This document shows positions 7,922 through 16,326 of a DNA stretch of 43,430 bases, piece by piece. The position numbers were made by a program, and so were the translations under genes. The stretch's first letter is position 1. Each line of letters starts with the position of its first letter. Below the pieces are notes generated by a model, which saw nothing but the letters and a program-made list of their open reading frames with translations, did not search any database and was not told the DNA's origin. Origin of the DNA: UBA3792 sp964426415 (GTDB lineage: Bacteria; Bacillota; Clostridia; Christensenellales; CAG-138); the NCBI GenBank assembly GCA_964426415.1, contig CAYRQM010000014.1:1-43430 (forward strand), written 5' to 3'.

Positions 7922-7934
7922 GTGCTTTTTCGAA

Positions 7935-8714
7935 TTATTGTGCCGCCAAATCGGACAGGACGGCGCGGATGATGTGGTTGAAGCGATCTGCGTCCCATGC
8001 GCTGCGCCCGATGAACAGCCCGTTCACTTGCGCTTGACGCGAAAGCGCCACGGCGTTTTGTGGATTGACGCTGCCGCCGTAGAGAATCGGCACGTCGACG
8101 CCTGCCGTGGGGAAGCGTTCGCAAAGCGTATTTCGAATGATCGCATGCATGTTTGCCACATACGCTTCGGACGCGGGAACACCGTTTGTGCCGATTGCCC
8201 AAACCGGCTCATACGCCACCCAAAGCCTGTTTGCCTGCGCTTCCGTCACATCAAACAGATCCGTTTTCAGTTGGATGCGCAGCGTCTCCGCCGCCAGCCC
8301 CAGCGCCTTTTGCTCGCCCGTTTCGCCGATGCAAAGTAGGGTGATAAACCCGTTCTCCATGGCGCAGCGCACCTTGTTTCGCACCATGGCGTCCGTTTCG
8401 CCAAAGACGTGTCTGCGTTCGGAATGCCCCAGCTCGACGATGCGTACGCCCACCTCGGCAAGCATCCGCGGCGAGATTTCGCCTGTGAACTGTCCTTCGC
8501 TTTCCCAGCACATATTCTGCGCGCCTAAAAGAATCCGTTCGGGCGATACCGTGTGCGACGCCGCATCCAACGATGTGTAGGACGGAATGACAAACAGTTT
8601 CGTTTGCGTGCGATCCAAGTCCTGCGTTTTGGCGTCCAAGTCGGCAAGGTATGCGACCGTTTCGCGGATCGTCTTGTACATCTTGGTGTTTGTGCCAAAG
8701 TTAAACGGTTTCAT
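7935..8714 (-). CDS. TIM-like isomerase, probably L-erythrulose-1-phosphate isomerase (LerI/EryH type)
   Basis: A 259-residue TIM-barrel protein with the catalytic residues of triose-phosphate isomerase: K11, H97 (ELGHSERR), E169 (AYEPVWAIGT) and the phosphate loop YGGSV (212-216). The N-terminal signature is NTKMYKT rather than the usual NWKMN of housekeeping TIM. Such paralogues, when clustered with DhaK-type kinases and RpiB-like isomerases, interconvert L-erythrulose 1-phosphate and D-erythrulose 4-phosphate. It starts seven bases after the RpiB stop and is the last metabolic gene of the operon. I infer the tetrose-phosphate role from the neighbours; a second triose-phosphate isomerase serving the dihydroxyacetone kinases is the alternative. 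Confidence 0.85.
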   Translation of the reverse strand: MKPFNFGTNTKMYKTIRETVAYLADLDAKTQDLDRTQTKLFVIPSYTSLDAASHTVSPERILLGAQNMCWESEGQFTGEISPRMLAEVGVRIVELGHSERRHVFGETDAMVRNKVRCAMENGFITLLCIGETGEQKALGLAAETLRIQLKTDLFDVTEAQANRLWVAYEPVWAIGTNGVPASEAYVANMHAIIRNTLCERFPTAGVDVPILYGGSVNPQNAVALSRQAQVNGLFIGRSAWDADRFNHIIRAVLSDLAAQ

Positions 8715-8721
8715 CGGCGCC

Positions 8722-9177
8722 TCACTTCATGTTCTCTTGCTCGATGTCCAAAATCTCCTGCACCTTGGGCGTGGAGGAACCGTCCCGAAACGTCAGCGTG
8801 ATCCATTCGCCCAGAATTTTCTTGGCAAGCTCCGCCCCAATGACGCGCTCGCCGAAGCAAAGGACGTTGCCGTTGTTGGACAGGATCGAACGCTCCGCCG
8901 AGAAGCAGTCATGGCCGACGGCGGCGCGAATGCCCTTATACTTGTTGGCGGTCATGCACATGCCAACGCCCGTGCCGCACACCAGTACGCCGCGCTTTTG
9001 AAAGCCGCTTTCCTGAATGCGCTTGCACACGCGCTTTGCAACTGTTGGATAGTTTGTCGGATCGTCGCTGCTGTCGCAGCCCAGATTCTCCACCGTAACG
9101 CCCTTCGACTCCAAATAGGCGATCAGCGTGTTCTTTAAGGATACGGCAGCGTTGTCGCATCCGATCACGATTGTCAT
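8722..9177 (-). CDS. rpiB: RpiB/LacAB-family sugar-phosphate isomerase, probably tetrose-phosphate (DerI/EryI type)
   Basis: A 151-residue protein of the RpiB/LacA/LacB family. The catalytic cysteine motif CGTGVG (C67-G72) and the phosphate-binding C-terminal helices are kept. Two histidines of ribose-5-phosphate isomerase B are changed: the GCDH of E. coli is GCDN here (N9), and the residue aligned with E. coli H99, which helps open the furanose ring, is S100. These changes would suit an open-chain substrate. Family members beside DhaK-type kinases convert D-erythrulose 4-phosphate to D-erythrose 4-phosphate, feeding the pentose phosphate pathway. It sits between dhaK and the TIM-like gene with gaps of 13 and 7 bases. 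Confidence 0.88.
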   Translation of the reverse strand: MTIVIGCDNAAVSLKNTLIAYLESKGVTVENLGCDSSDDPTNYPTVAKRVCKRIQESGFQKRGVLVCGTGVGMCMTANKYKGIRAAVGHDCFSAERSILSNNGNVLCFGERVIGAELAKKILGEWITLTFRDGSSTPKVQEILDIEQENMK

Positions 9178-9190
9178 AGTTGTGCGCTCC

Positions 9191-10186
9191 TCAGAATTTG
9201 TTGTAGTATGGCGAACGGCAAGGAATATCGTAATAGCGCTTGCATTCGTCGTCCAGTTTCATCAATGTAATGGACGCCCCCGCCATCTCCTGTGTGGTGA
9301 CGAAGGAGTTGACCTCTGCGTCGTGAACCGCAATGCCCTTTTCTTTGAGCAGCATGGACAGCTTGCGTTGGATGATGTACAGCTCCATGAGCGTGGTGGA
9401 ACCCAGCCCGTTCACATAGGTGCAAACGACGTCGCCGCGTTTCACGTCCGCGTCCTTTAGCAGCAGCGTCACCATCCGTTCCGTCATTTCGTCGGCAGGC
9501 ATCATGTTCATGCGCTGCACACCCGGTTCGCCGTGAATGCCAAGTCCGAATTCGATCTGGTCGTCGGGCAGGGTGAAGATTGGCTTCTCCTCTCCCGGAA
9601 TGGTTGCGCCCGCCAGCCCCACGCCAATGCTGAACGTGTTGTCGCGTGCTTTTGCCGTCACGCGATACGCTTCCTCCAGCGACAATCCGCTTGCCGTTGC
9701 CGCGCCCGCAATCTTGACCACAAAGAGGTCGCCCGCAATGCCGCGCCGATCCTCCGTGCGCTCCTTGGGCGCAGAGGCGACATCGTCCCACACGCGCACG
9801 GTTCTGGTTTCGACGCCCATATCGGCAAGCAGCTCTGCCGCCATATCGAAGTTGAGCGCGTCGCCTGCATAGTTGCCGTATACGAAAAGCACGCCTTTGC
9901 CCGCATCGACCGCCTGCGCGGTGTTGAGAATGGTGAAGGGATCGGGCGACGCGAACACGTTGCCGCTTGCCGCCGCATCCGCAAGTCCGTCGCCGACAAA
10001 GAAGGCAAACATCGGTTCGTGCCCACTGCCGCCACCGATGACCAGCGCCGTCTTGTCCTTGACCGTCTTGACACGAATGCCTGAAACGTCGGGAACCTTC
10101 TCGTAAAGGTTAGGATAGGTCGCCAAAAAGCCCTCGGCAGTCTCCCGCACGCAGTCCTGCGGCGCGTTGATGATCTTCTTTTTCAT
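9191..10186 (-). CDS. dhaK: DhaK-type kinase subunit (first copy, paired with the DhaL at 10183)
   Basis: A 331-residue protein with all three substrate-binding signatures of dihydroxyacetone kinase subunit K: GGGSGHEP, NYAGDALNFD, and GLGIHGEPG, whose histidine binds the ketone covalently as a hemiaminal. Its ATG overlaps the stop of the preceding DhaL by four bases (ATGA), so the two are the tightest kinase pair in the cluster. Together they phosphorylate a short ketose such as dihydroxyacetone or erythrulose. No DhaM phosphocarrier gene is in the window, so either ATP is used directly or a PTS partner lies elsewhere. The RpiB-like and TIM-like genes follow directly, which favours erythrulose as substrate (inference). 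Confidence 0.92.
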   Translation of the reverse strand: MKKKIINAPQDCVRETAEGFLATYPNLYEKVPDVSGIRVKTVKDKTALVIGGGSGHEPMFAFFVGDGLADAAASGNVFASPDPFTILNTAQAVDAGKGVLFVYGNYAGDALNFDMAAELLADMGVETRTVRVWDDVASAPKERTEDRRGIAGDLFVVKIAGAATASGLSLEEAYRVTAKARDNTFSIGVGLAGATIPGEEKPIFTLPDDQIEFGLGIHGEPGVQRMNMMPADEMTERMVTLLLKDADVKRGDVVCTYVNGLGSTTLMELYIIQRKLSMLLKEKGIAVHDAEVNSFVTTQEMAGASITLMKLDDECKRYYDIPCRSPYYNKF

Positions 10187-10824
10187 GTTGCATCCACCTG
10201 TTCACAATAGGTTCGCATGGCGGAAAAAATCAGCCATGTGGAGGTCGCGCCCGCGTCTTGATACCCGATGGCGCGTTCCATCAGCGATTTGGCTCTGCCA
10301 AACTTTGCCATGTACGCCTTGGACGCTTCGACGCCATCCCTTGCACCTTCCTCGGCGAGCCGAAGCAGCGCGGTCAGATCTTCCCCCGTATATTCACGCA
10401 TGGCGTCCACCGCAGGAGATAGCGCATCCACCATGGTTTTGTCGCCAACCTGCGCTTTGCCCCGCGCTTGAATCTTCAAAAGACTGTCGCTTGCCCATGC
10501 GGTTACGCCCGCGCAGGTGAGCGTTTGCGCCTCTTTTCCCATGGCGCCGCCCATAAAGAACGTACCGAAGATCACGCCCGACGCGCCGCCCATGGATTGG
10601 AGCATCGCCTTGCCCATCTCCAAATAGAGCGTGAACACGTTCTGTCCGACCGCCATATTTTGGAGCTTTTCGCGTGCTTTTTGCATGCCCAGCGCCATGC
10701 CGATGCCGTGGTCGCCGTCGCCGATTTGGCTGTCCACTTCGGTCAAAAGCGGTTTGCTCGCTTCGATTTGATCCGTGACAAACAGCAGCATTTGCCGCGT
10801 TTGTTCCCATTGCAGCTCTTTCAT
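10183..10824 (-). CDS. dhaL: DhaL-type nucleotide-binding kinase subunit (first copy)
   Basis: A 213-residue, all-helical DhaL-family protein. The Mg-nucleotide site is intact (EVDSQIGDGDHG), as are the GGASG loop and the KAQVGDKTMVDAL segment. The start at 10824 is set by a GAGG site upstream and by domain alignment; an upstream in-frame extension has no ribosome site and runs into the preceding gene. It overlaps dhaK at 10186 by four bases and is its obvious partner: DhaL holds the nucleotide that phosphorylates the ketose bound to DhaK. Confidence 0.92.
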   Translation of the reverse strand: MKELQWEQTRQMLLFVTDQIEASKPLLTEVDSQIGDGDHGIGMALGMQKAREKLQNMAVGQNVFTLYLEMGKAMLQSMGGASGVIFGTFFMGGAMGKEAQTLTCAGVTAWASDSLLKIQARGKAQVGDKTMVDALSPAVDAMREYTGEDLTALLRLAEEGARDGVEASKAYMAKFGRAKSLMERAIGYQDAGATSTWLIFSAMRTYCEQVDAT

Positions 10825-10831
10825 GGCAGCC

Positions 10832-11515
10832 TCACTGTACATAGCCGCTGCACAGCGGATACAACGGCGCTTCGTCTTCCTCGATGGGTGACAGGCACAG
10901 CGGCTCCACAAAGTGGTTGTCCTTGGCGTCGTCGTTGATTGAGGACACCTCGCCGATGATCAGGTCGCCGTCCGACGGTTTCGCCCAAAATTCGTGATAG
11001 ATGTAGGGGAACAACGTGATGCTGTTGCCGTTATGCACCTCGACAAAATCGCCTGCCGCAATGGTAACTGGCACGCCGTCCAAGCGAAGATGCACGTCGC
11101 TCGTCCGATCCACCCTGTATCCCTGTTCTTTGGGCAGCGCATTGAACACGCGCACGCACAGCGTTCCGCCCGTGCGGTTGATGATGTCCTCCGTCTTGGA
11201 GTAGTGAAAATGAAACGGCAGCTTTTGCCCCGCCTTCATGGCAATGATCTTTTCGCAGTAGGGCGTGCCCATGGCGCTGTTGTAGATGCTGCCGTTGCGC
11301 AGTGTGAACAGCACGGCGCCCACCGCGTCGAACGCGCCCGAATCATAGTCCGTCACGTCCCAGCCCTGCATGACCGCCTTCATGTGGGTCGTTTCTGCGC
11401 TGTGGGCGTCCCAGTCCTTGGGCGTCCAATAGGCAAACTGCGGCAGATGGAACCCCAATCTTTGACAGGCGTCCATCGCCCACAGAATGTTTCTGTTGAT
11501 TTCCGATCGTTTCAT
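10832..11515 (-). CDS. D-lyxose ketol-isomerase-like cupin
   Basis: A 227-residue cupin of the D-lyxose isomerase family (E. coli/Providencia/B. subtilis YdaE type). The metal ligands are visible as H102-x-H104 (FHFHYSKTED), E109 and H174 (YIYHEF), followed by the family sequence NRTGG. These enzymes interconvert aldoses and ketoses, best known for D-lyxose/D-xylulose and D-mannose/D-fructose, using a divalent metal. Its place between two DhaL genes, three and seven bases from each, means it is co-translated with the kinases, so its product is probably a ketose that one of them phosphorylates. The exact sugar cannot be read from sequence. Confidence 0.86.
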   Translation of the reverse strand: MKRSEINRNILWAMDACQRLGFHLPQFAYWTPKDWDAHSAETTHMKAVMQGWDVTDYDSGAFDAVGAVLFTLRNGSIYNSAMGTPYCEKIIAMKAGQKLPFHFHYSKTEDIINRTGGTLCVRVFNALPKEQGYRVDRTSDVHLRLDGVPVTIAAGDFVEVHNGNSITLFPYIYHEFWAKPSDGDLIIGEVSSINDDAKDNHFVEPLCLSPIEEDEAPLYPLCSGYVQ

Positions 11516-11518
11516 GGT

Positions 11519-12169
11519 CTACGCTCCTTTCGTATCCTGCAGGACATAATTCCGAATCGCTTGCACAAACAACGCGCCTGCCACCGCGCCTTGATCGATG
11601 CGCCCCACGGCTTTGGCAGAAAACACCGCCGCTTTACCGAACTTGGGCAGCATCGCTTTGGTGGCTTCCCGTCCGCGCTGCGCGCCCGCATACGCCGCCT
11701 CCGCCACATCGCAGAGCTTGCGGGATTCGCACGACGCCGCATCCCTTGCCGCAGCGTCGATTGCATCCAAGATGGTACGGTCGCCGACTTGGCACTTGCC
11801 GCGCTTTGCGATGCTTTCGGCAAACCCGCCGAGAAACAACGCAAGTCCTTCTCCGTCAATTGCGTCGCGCCCCAAAAGCGCCTTGCCGCCGCCCATGATT
11901 CCGCTGCCCATCAGCGTGCCCATGGTGGAAGGAACCACCGACGCCATCTTCATGCCCGCCTTCATCAAAACCTTTGAAAGCGCCTGTTCCTCTAAAAGCA
12001 AAGCTGTGACCGCATCGGGCATGGCGCAAAAGCCTTTGCGCATGGTTAAGCCCAAGTCGCCGTCGCCCATTTCGGCGTCCAGCGCGCAAAGCATTGCTTC
12101 ATTCTCCTGCATCAGCCGTGCCGCCTCCGAAAAGAGGGCGGGAAGCTGTATCGCTTGGATTTGTTCCAT
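11519..12169 (-). CDS. dhaL: DhaL-type kinase subunit (second copy, divergent Mg site)
   Basis: A 216-residue DhaL-family protein. The Mg-nucleotide motif reads ALDAEMGDGDLG, with leucine in place of the usual histidine, while the aspartates are kept. The loop after it (VPSTMGTLMGSGIMGGG) is longer than in the other two copies. The C-terminal segment GRIDQGAVAGAL is also unlike the DAGATS of its neighbours. It starts at 12169 with AGGAGG upstream, eight bases after the third DhaL. It probably forms a kinase with one of the DhaK proteins at 12827 or 13835; which one is unknown. Confidence 0.88.
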   Translation of the reverse strand: MEQIQAIQLPALFSEAARLMQENEAMLCALDAEMGDGDLGLTMRKGFCAMPDAVTALLLEEQALSKVLMKAGMKMASVVPSTMGTLMGSGIMGGGKALLGRDAIDGEGLALFLGGFAESIAKRGKCQVGDRTILDAIDAAARDAASCESRKLCDVAEAAYAGAQRGREATKAMLPKFGKAAVFSAKAVGRIDQGAVAGALFVQAIRNYVLQDTKGA

Positions 12170-12177
12170 GCTGCCTC

Positions 12178-12816
12178 CTATGCCAACAGCGCCAAAATGC
12201 TGTCCGCTATGCTGTTCAAAATCAAGTAGCAGCTGGTGGCGCCCGCGTCCAGCACGCCGATGGAACGCGCACCCAGCCGACTGGCACGTCCGACCTTCGC
12301 CATCATTTGCTCCGTCGACTGCCATCCCGTCTTTGCGGCAGCTTGCAGCGCTATGAGCGCCTTGTCGAACGGCTCGTTTGCCTCCATTGCGGCAAAGTAT
12401 GCTTCCTTTGCGGGGATCAGCGTATCCAAGAGCGTCTTATCGCCGCGCTTGGCGCTGCCCACGTCCTGCACCGCCTCGATTGCCGACGCCAGCATGGTTG
12501 CAAACGTCGCCTCGTCGATGGTCGTAACCGCTTCGGAGCAATACGACAGCTCCTCGAAAAACGTCCCGTACAGCGGCCCCATGGAGCCGCCGATGTCGTT
12601 GAGCAGCGTTTCACCCAGCAGATGAAACCCTTCGCTCATGGAGACGGACTTGCCCGCTATGCGCGTGCCAAACAGCGTAAAGCCTTTGCTCATATTGATG
12701 CCGTGGTCGCCGTCGCCGATCTTGCCGTCGATCTCGCTCAGGTAATCCCGATTGTCCCGAATGGTGGAGACGAGCGCGGTCAAGATTGCGCCGCCGTCTG
12801 CGTTCAAAAATGTCAT
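12178..12816 (-). CDS. dhaL: DhaL-type kinase subunit (third copy)
   Basis: A 212-residue DhaL-family protein with a canonical Mg site (EIDGKIGDGDHGINM), GGSMG loop, KRGDKTLLDTL segment and a C-terminal LDAGATS. The start at 12816 has AGGAGG eight bases upstream; a longer frame upstream overlaps the preceding DhaK gene and has no ribosome site. It follows the DhaK at 12827 by ten bases and is therefore its likely partner. Confidence 0.9.
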   Translation of the reverse strand: MTFLNADGGAILTALVSTIRDNRDYLSEIDGKIGDGDHGINMSKGFTLFGTRIAGKSVSMSEGFHLLGETLLNDIGGSMGPLYGTFFEELSYCSEAVTTIDEATFATMLASAIEAVQDVGSAKRGDKTLLDTLIPAKEAYFAAMEANEPFDKALIALQAAAKTGWQSTEQMMAKVGRASRLGARSIGVLDAGATSCYLILNSIADSILALLA

Positions 12817-12826
12817 TGTGCGCCTC

Positions 12827-13825
12827 CTACAGCTGCTTGAGCCCGATGGAATCCACCGATACGTCAAAGCACGCCTTAAGCTCATCATCCAGCTTCATCA
12901 GCGTCAGGGTGACGCCCTTCATTTCGAGCGACGTGAAGTAGTTGCCCACATACGCCCGATACACCGCGACGCCTTTCTCGCGCAGCACGTCCGCAACGCG
13001 GCCGTATGCCACATATTGCTCCATCACGGGCGTTGCGCCAAGCCCCGAAAGCAGTGCAATCACCGCGTCGCCTGCGACCAAAGGCATATCGCTAAAGATC
13101 AAGTCCAGCATCTCGTCTGCCATCTCTTTGGCAGGCTTCAGCGGTTCGACGCGCACGCCCGGTTCTCCGTGGTGTCCCACGCCCACCTCCATCATGCCTT
13201 CCGCGATGTTGAAATTGGGGTGCCCGACCGCAGGAATCGTGCAAGGTGCAATGCCGATGCCCACCGAGCGCGTGTTATCGATGGCTTTTTGCGCCGCCGC
13301 AATCACCTCGTCCAGCGAAGCGCCGCTTGCCGCCTTTGCGCCCGCGACCTTCCACATCATGATTTCGCCCGCGCCGCCGCGCCGCTTTTCCGATTCGGAT
13401 TTGGGCGCAGATGCGCAGTCGTCGTTTGCGACCACGGTTTTGACGGTCAAGCCTTGCCGCTTGGCGTTTCGCACCGCGATTTTGACGTTCATGTTGTCAC
13501 CCGCATAGTTGCCGTACAGGCATGCAACGCCCGCGCCGCCGTCCGCCGCCATAAATGCGTCCAAAAACGAAGCCGCCGTGGGCGAAGAAAAGATTTCACC
13601 GACCGCCACCGCATCGCACAGGTTCTTGCCCACATAGCCGATGAACGCGGGCTTGTGCCCCGAACCGCCGCCCGTTACAAGCCCGACGCGCCCCGCTTGG
13701 GGTGCATAAACCGAACGGAACACACGCGGGTTTTCAGTGGGTGCAAGGATGTCCGCATGTGCCGCAGCCAGCCCTTTGAGCATATCCTCGACCACATAGT
13801 CGGGATTGTTGATGACAGAATTCAT
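12827..13825 (-). CDS. dhaK: DhaK-type kinase subunit (second copy)
   Basis: A 332-residue DhaK-family protein. The sites GGGSGHKP, NYAGDNMNV and GVGHHGEPG are present, so the covalent-binding histidine and supporting residues are kept, though the residue before that histidine is His rather than Ile, which may alter substrate fit. It lies nine bases after the third DhaK and ten bases before a DhaL. Two adjacent DhaK proteins followed by two adjacent DhaL proteins suggest two different heterodimeric kinases, acting on different ketoses or ketose stereoisomers. Confidence 0.9.
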   Translation of the reverse strand: MNSVINNPDYVVEDMLKGLAAAHADILAPTENPRVFRSVYAPQAGRVGLVTGGGSGHKPAFIGYVGKNLCDAVAVGEIFSSPTAASFLDAFMAADGGAGVACLYGNYAGDNMNVKIAVRNAKRQGLTVKTVVANDDCASAPKSESEKRRGGAGEIMMWKVAGAKAASGASLDEVIAAAQKAIDNTRSVGIGIAPCTIPAVGHPNFNIAEGMMEVGVGHHGEPGVRVEPLKPAKEMADEMLDLIFSDMPLVAGDAVIALLSGLGATPVMEQYVAYGRVADVLREKGVAVYRAYVGNYFTSLEMKGVTLTLMKLDDELKACFDVSVDSIGLKQL

Positions 13826-13834
13826 AGTATCTTC

Positions 13835-14833
13835 CTACCTTCCCCGATACGCGTAAAACGGCGTCGATACGGGCAGATCCAGCCAAGCAAGGGATTCCGC
13901 ATCGGTTCGCATGACGCTGATGGATGCGCCCGCCATTTCCATGGAAGTGGCAAATTCGCCCACGAACGTGCGCACCACATTGACGCCCTTTTCCCGCAGC
14001 GCCGTGATGGCGTCACCGCACAGGATGTACAATTCTTCTGACGAGGTGGCGCCCAGCCCGTTGACGAGCAGCGCCGCGTCGCCCGAAAAGGGCATATCCT
14101 TGAGAATCGCTTCGACGGACGATTGCGCCAGTTCCTTTGCTGTCTGCACAGGCCCGTTCCAGATGCCCGGTTCGCCGTGAATGCCCATGCCCATTGCCAT
14201 TTCGCCCTCTTTGAGCGTGAAATTGGCGTGTCCAAGCTCGGGAATGATGCACGGGGACAGCGCAAAGCCCACGGTGCGGGTGTTTGCCTTCGCCTTTTCG
14301 GCAGCCGCCAACACCTCGTCCAACGAGCCCATCTGCGCCGCCTTTGCACCTGCGCACTTGTACAAAAAGAAGATGCCCGCCACGCCGCGCCGCACGTTTG
14401 CACGCTCGATGGGTGCGGAGTGCACGTCGTCCGCGCCGACGATGGAACGCGTTTCGATGCCTTCCATATCGCACAGCTCGGACGCCATGTCAAAGTTCAT
14501 AATATCGCCCGAATAGTTGCCGTACAGATACAGCACGCCCGCGCCGCGCTCCACGGCACGGCTGACGTGAAAGATCTGCTCGGCGCTTGGGGACTGAAAA
14601 ACGCCGCCCACCGCGCAGCCGTCCAGCAGGTTCTCCCCGACATAGCCCAAGAACAAGGGCAGATGCCCTGTGCCGCCGCCCGTGATGATGGCGACCTTGC
14701 CGTCCGTTGGCTGCTTCTTGCAATAGCAGCGCAGGTCGTTTTGCGCACAGCACACTTGATCGCCATGCGCCATGTAGATGCCGCGCAGCATATCGTCCGT
14801 GTAGTTTGCGGGGTCGTTGATAATCTTTTGCAT
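13835..14833 (-). CDS. dhaK: DhaK-type kinase subunit (third copy)
   Basis: A 332-residue DhaK-family protein. GGGTGHLP, NYSGDIMNFD and GMGIHGEPG mark the substrate site with its reactive histidine. The N-terminal portion is rich in cysteine (VCCAQNDLRCYCKK). It is the first kinase gene of the operon, 15 bases after the second fucose-isomerase-like gene. It is clearly different in sequence from the copies at 9191 and 12827, so this is not a recent duplication; each probably has its own substrate or partner DhaL. Confidence 0.9.
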   Translation of the reverse strand: MQKIINDPANYTDDMLRGIYMAHGDQVCCAQNDLRCYCKKQPTDGKVAIITGGGTGHLPLFLGYVGENLLDGCAVGGVFQSPSAEQIFHVSRAVERGAGVLYLYGNYSGDIMNFDMASELCDMEGIETRSIVGADDVHSAPIERANVRRGVAGIFFLYKCAGAKAAQMGSLDEVLAAAEKAKANTRTVGFALSPCIIPELGHANFTLKEGEMAMGMGIHGEPGIWNGPVQTAKELAQSSVEAILKDMPFSGDAALLVNGLGATSSEELYILCGDAITALREKGVNVVRTFVGEFATSMEMAGASISVMRTDAESLAWLDLPVSTPFYAYRGR

Positions 14834-14848
14834 GAACCGTTTTCCTCC

Positions 14849-16315
14849 TCAATATGGATTCTCGTTTGGATACCGCACGGCGGCGGGACGGTTGAATCCC
14901 ACGTCGGCGATGCGCAAATAGCGAAACACCTCATACAGCGCGTGCCCAAATTTTCCAAACACGACGGCGCCGTGATGCGGGAAATTGCGTTCCAAAAGTT
15001 CATAGCGATAGAAGCGCGGCATTTCTCGGATGGCAAAGACGCCGATGCCGCCGTAGGAACGCGTGGGAACGGGCAACACCTCGCCCTGCGCCACATATGC
15101 CCGAAGTTCGCTGTCCGCCGTGCTTTGCAGGCGGAACATCGTGACGTCGCCCGCACGGATGTCGCCCTCGATGGTGCCGTTCGTCTTTTCGATGGGCAGC
15201 GTCCGCGACATGATGATGTGATAGCCGATTTTGCAGGCGGACAAATTGCAGACCGACACGTTGCCGCAATGGAAGCCCATAAACAGCTCGTTGTTTGCAT
15301 AGGGGAACCGTCCCTTGACGTCCTGTTCATAGAGATCCTGCGGAACCGTATTGTTCACGTCCAACAGCATGGGGACGCTTTCGCTCACGCAGGCGCCGAT
15401 GTACTCGGACAGCGCGCCGTAAATGTCCACTTCGCAGGAAACTGGGATGCCCTGTGCCGTCAGACGGCTGTTGACATAGCAAGGTACAAATCCAAATTGC
15501 GTTTCAAACGCGGGCCAGCACTTGCCCGCAATCGCCACAAAGCGGCGGCTGCCCTTGTGCGACGCCACCCAGTCCAAAAGCGTCAGCTCGTATTGCGCAA
15601 GCTTGGGCAGAATCTGCGGCATTGTATTGCCCGCCTTCAATTCTGCCGCCATCGAAGCCGCCACATCGGGAATGCGCGGATCGTCGGCATGCTTTTGAAA
15701 CGCTTCCAAAAGATCCAACTCGGAGTTTTCCTCGATCTCCACGCCCAAATCGTACAGCCGCTTGATCGGTGCGTTGCAGGCAAGAAAATCCTGCGGTCGC
15801 GGCCCGAAGCTGATAATCTTGAGGCTTTTTAGCCCCAATATCGTCCGTGCGATGGGCAAAAAGTCGTGGAGCATCTCGGCGCATTCGACCGCCTTGCCCA
15901 CGGGTTCTGTGGGGATGTAGGCGCGAATGTTGCGCAGCGCAAGATTGTAGGACGCGTTCAGCATCCCGCAATAGGCGTCGCCGCGTCCCTGCACCAGCGC
16001 GTCACCGCGCTCCTCCTTCGCTGCAAGGAACATCACGGCGCCGTCAAACGATTGCGCCAACAGCGTTTCCGGCGTTTCGGGGCCGAAGTTACCAAGATAC
16101 ACGGCAAGCGCGTTGCAGTTCGCCTGTCGGAGCGCATGCAGTGCCGGCGCGATGTCCGCTTCGTTTTCCACGCAAATGGGGCACACATACAATGCGCCGT
16201 ATCGTGCGGTATACGCAGCCGCAACCGCGTCGCGCCGCCCCGTCGAAAGCTGCATCGGAAAGCAGTCGCGGGACACGGCGACCAGCCCAAGTCGTACCGC
16301 GGGAATGTTTTGCAT
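14849..16315 (-). CDS. L-fucose/L-arabinose isomerase-fold protein (second of two)
   Basis: About 488 residues. The N-terminus (IPAVRLGLVAVSRDCFP) and the C-terminal region match the L-fucose isomerase-like superfamily, metal-dependent aldose-ketose isomerases. The start was put at 16315, where GGAGG lies five bases upstream; an ATG at 16330 that overlaps the stop of the previous gene (ATGA) is the alternative. It is much diverged from the neighbour at 16327, so the two may act on different sugars or form a mixed assembly. The C-terminus has HCGNVSVC but lacks the HCHxxxGDH pattern seen in its neighbour, so its metal site may be altered and catalysis is less certain. Confidence 0.8.
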   Translation of the reverse strand: MQNIPAVRLGLVAVSRDCFPMQLSTGRRDAVAAAYTARYGALYVCPICVENEADIAPALHALRQANCNALAVYLGNFGPETPETLLAQSFDGAVMFLAAKEERGDALVQGRGDAYCGMLNASYNLALRNIRAYIPTEPVGKAVECAEMLHDFLPIARTILGLKSLKIISFGPRPQDFLACNAPIKRLYDLGVEIEENSELDLLEAFQKHADDPRIPDVAASMAAELKAGNTMPQILPKLAQYELTLLDWVASHKGSRRFVAIAGKCWPAFETQFGFVPCYVNSRLTAQGIPVSCEVDIYGALSEYIGACVSESVPMLLDVNNTVPQDLYEQDVKGRFPYANNELFMGFHCGNVSVCNLSACKIGYHIIMSRTLPIEKTNGTIEGDIRAGDVTMFRLQSTADSELRAYVAQGEVLPVPTRSYGGIGVFAIREMPRFYRYELLERNFPHHGAVVFGKFGHALYEVFRYLRIADVGFNRPAAVRYPNENPY

Positions 16316-16326
16316 AAACGCCTCCG

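Noticed and set aside
14123..15832. 569-residue plus-strand frame
   Set aside because: Shadow of DhaK and fucose-isomerase-like genes in GC-rich sequence; the product is Arg/His-rich with no domain.
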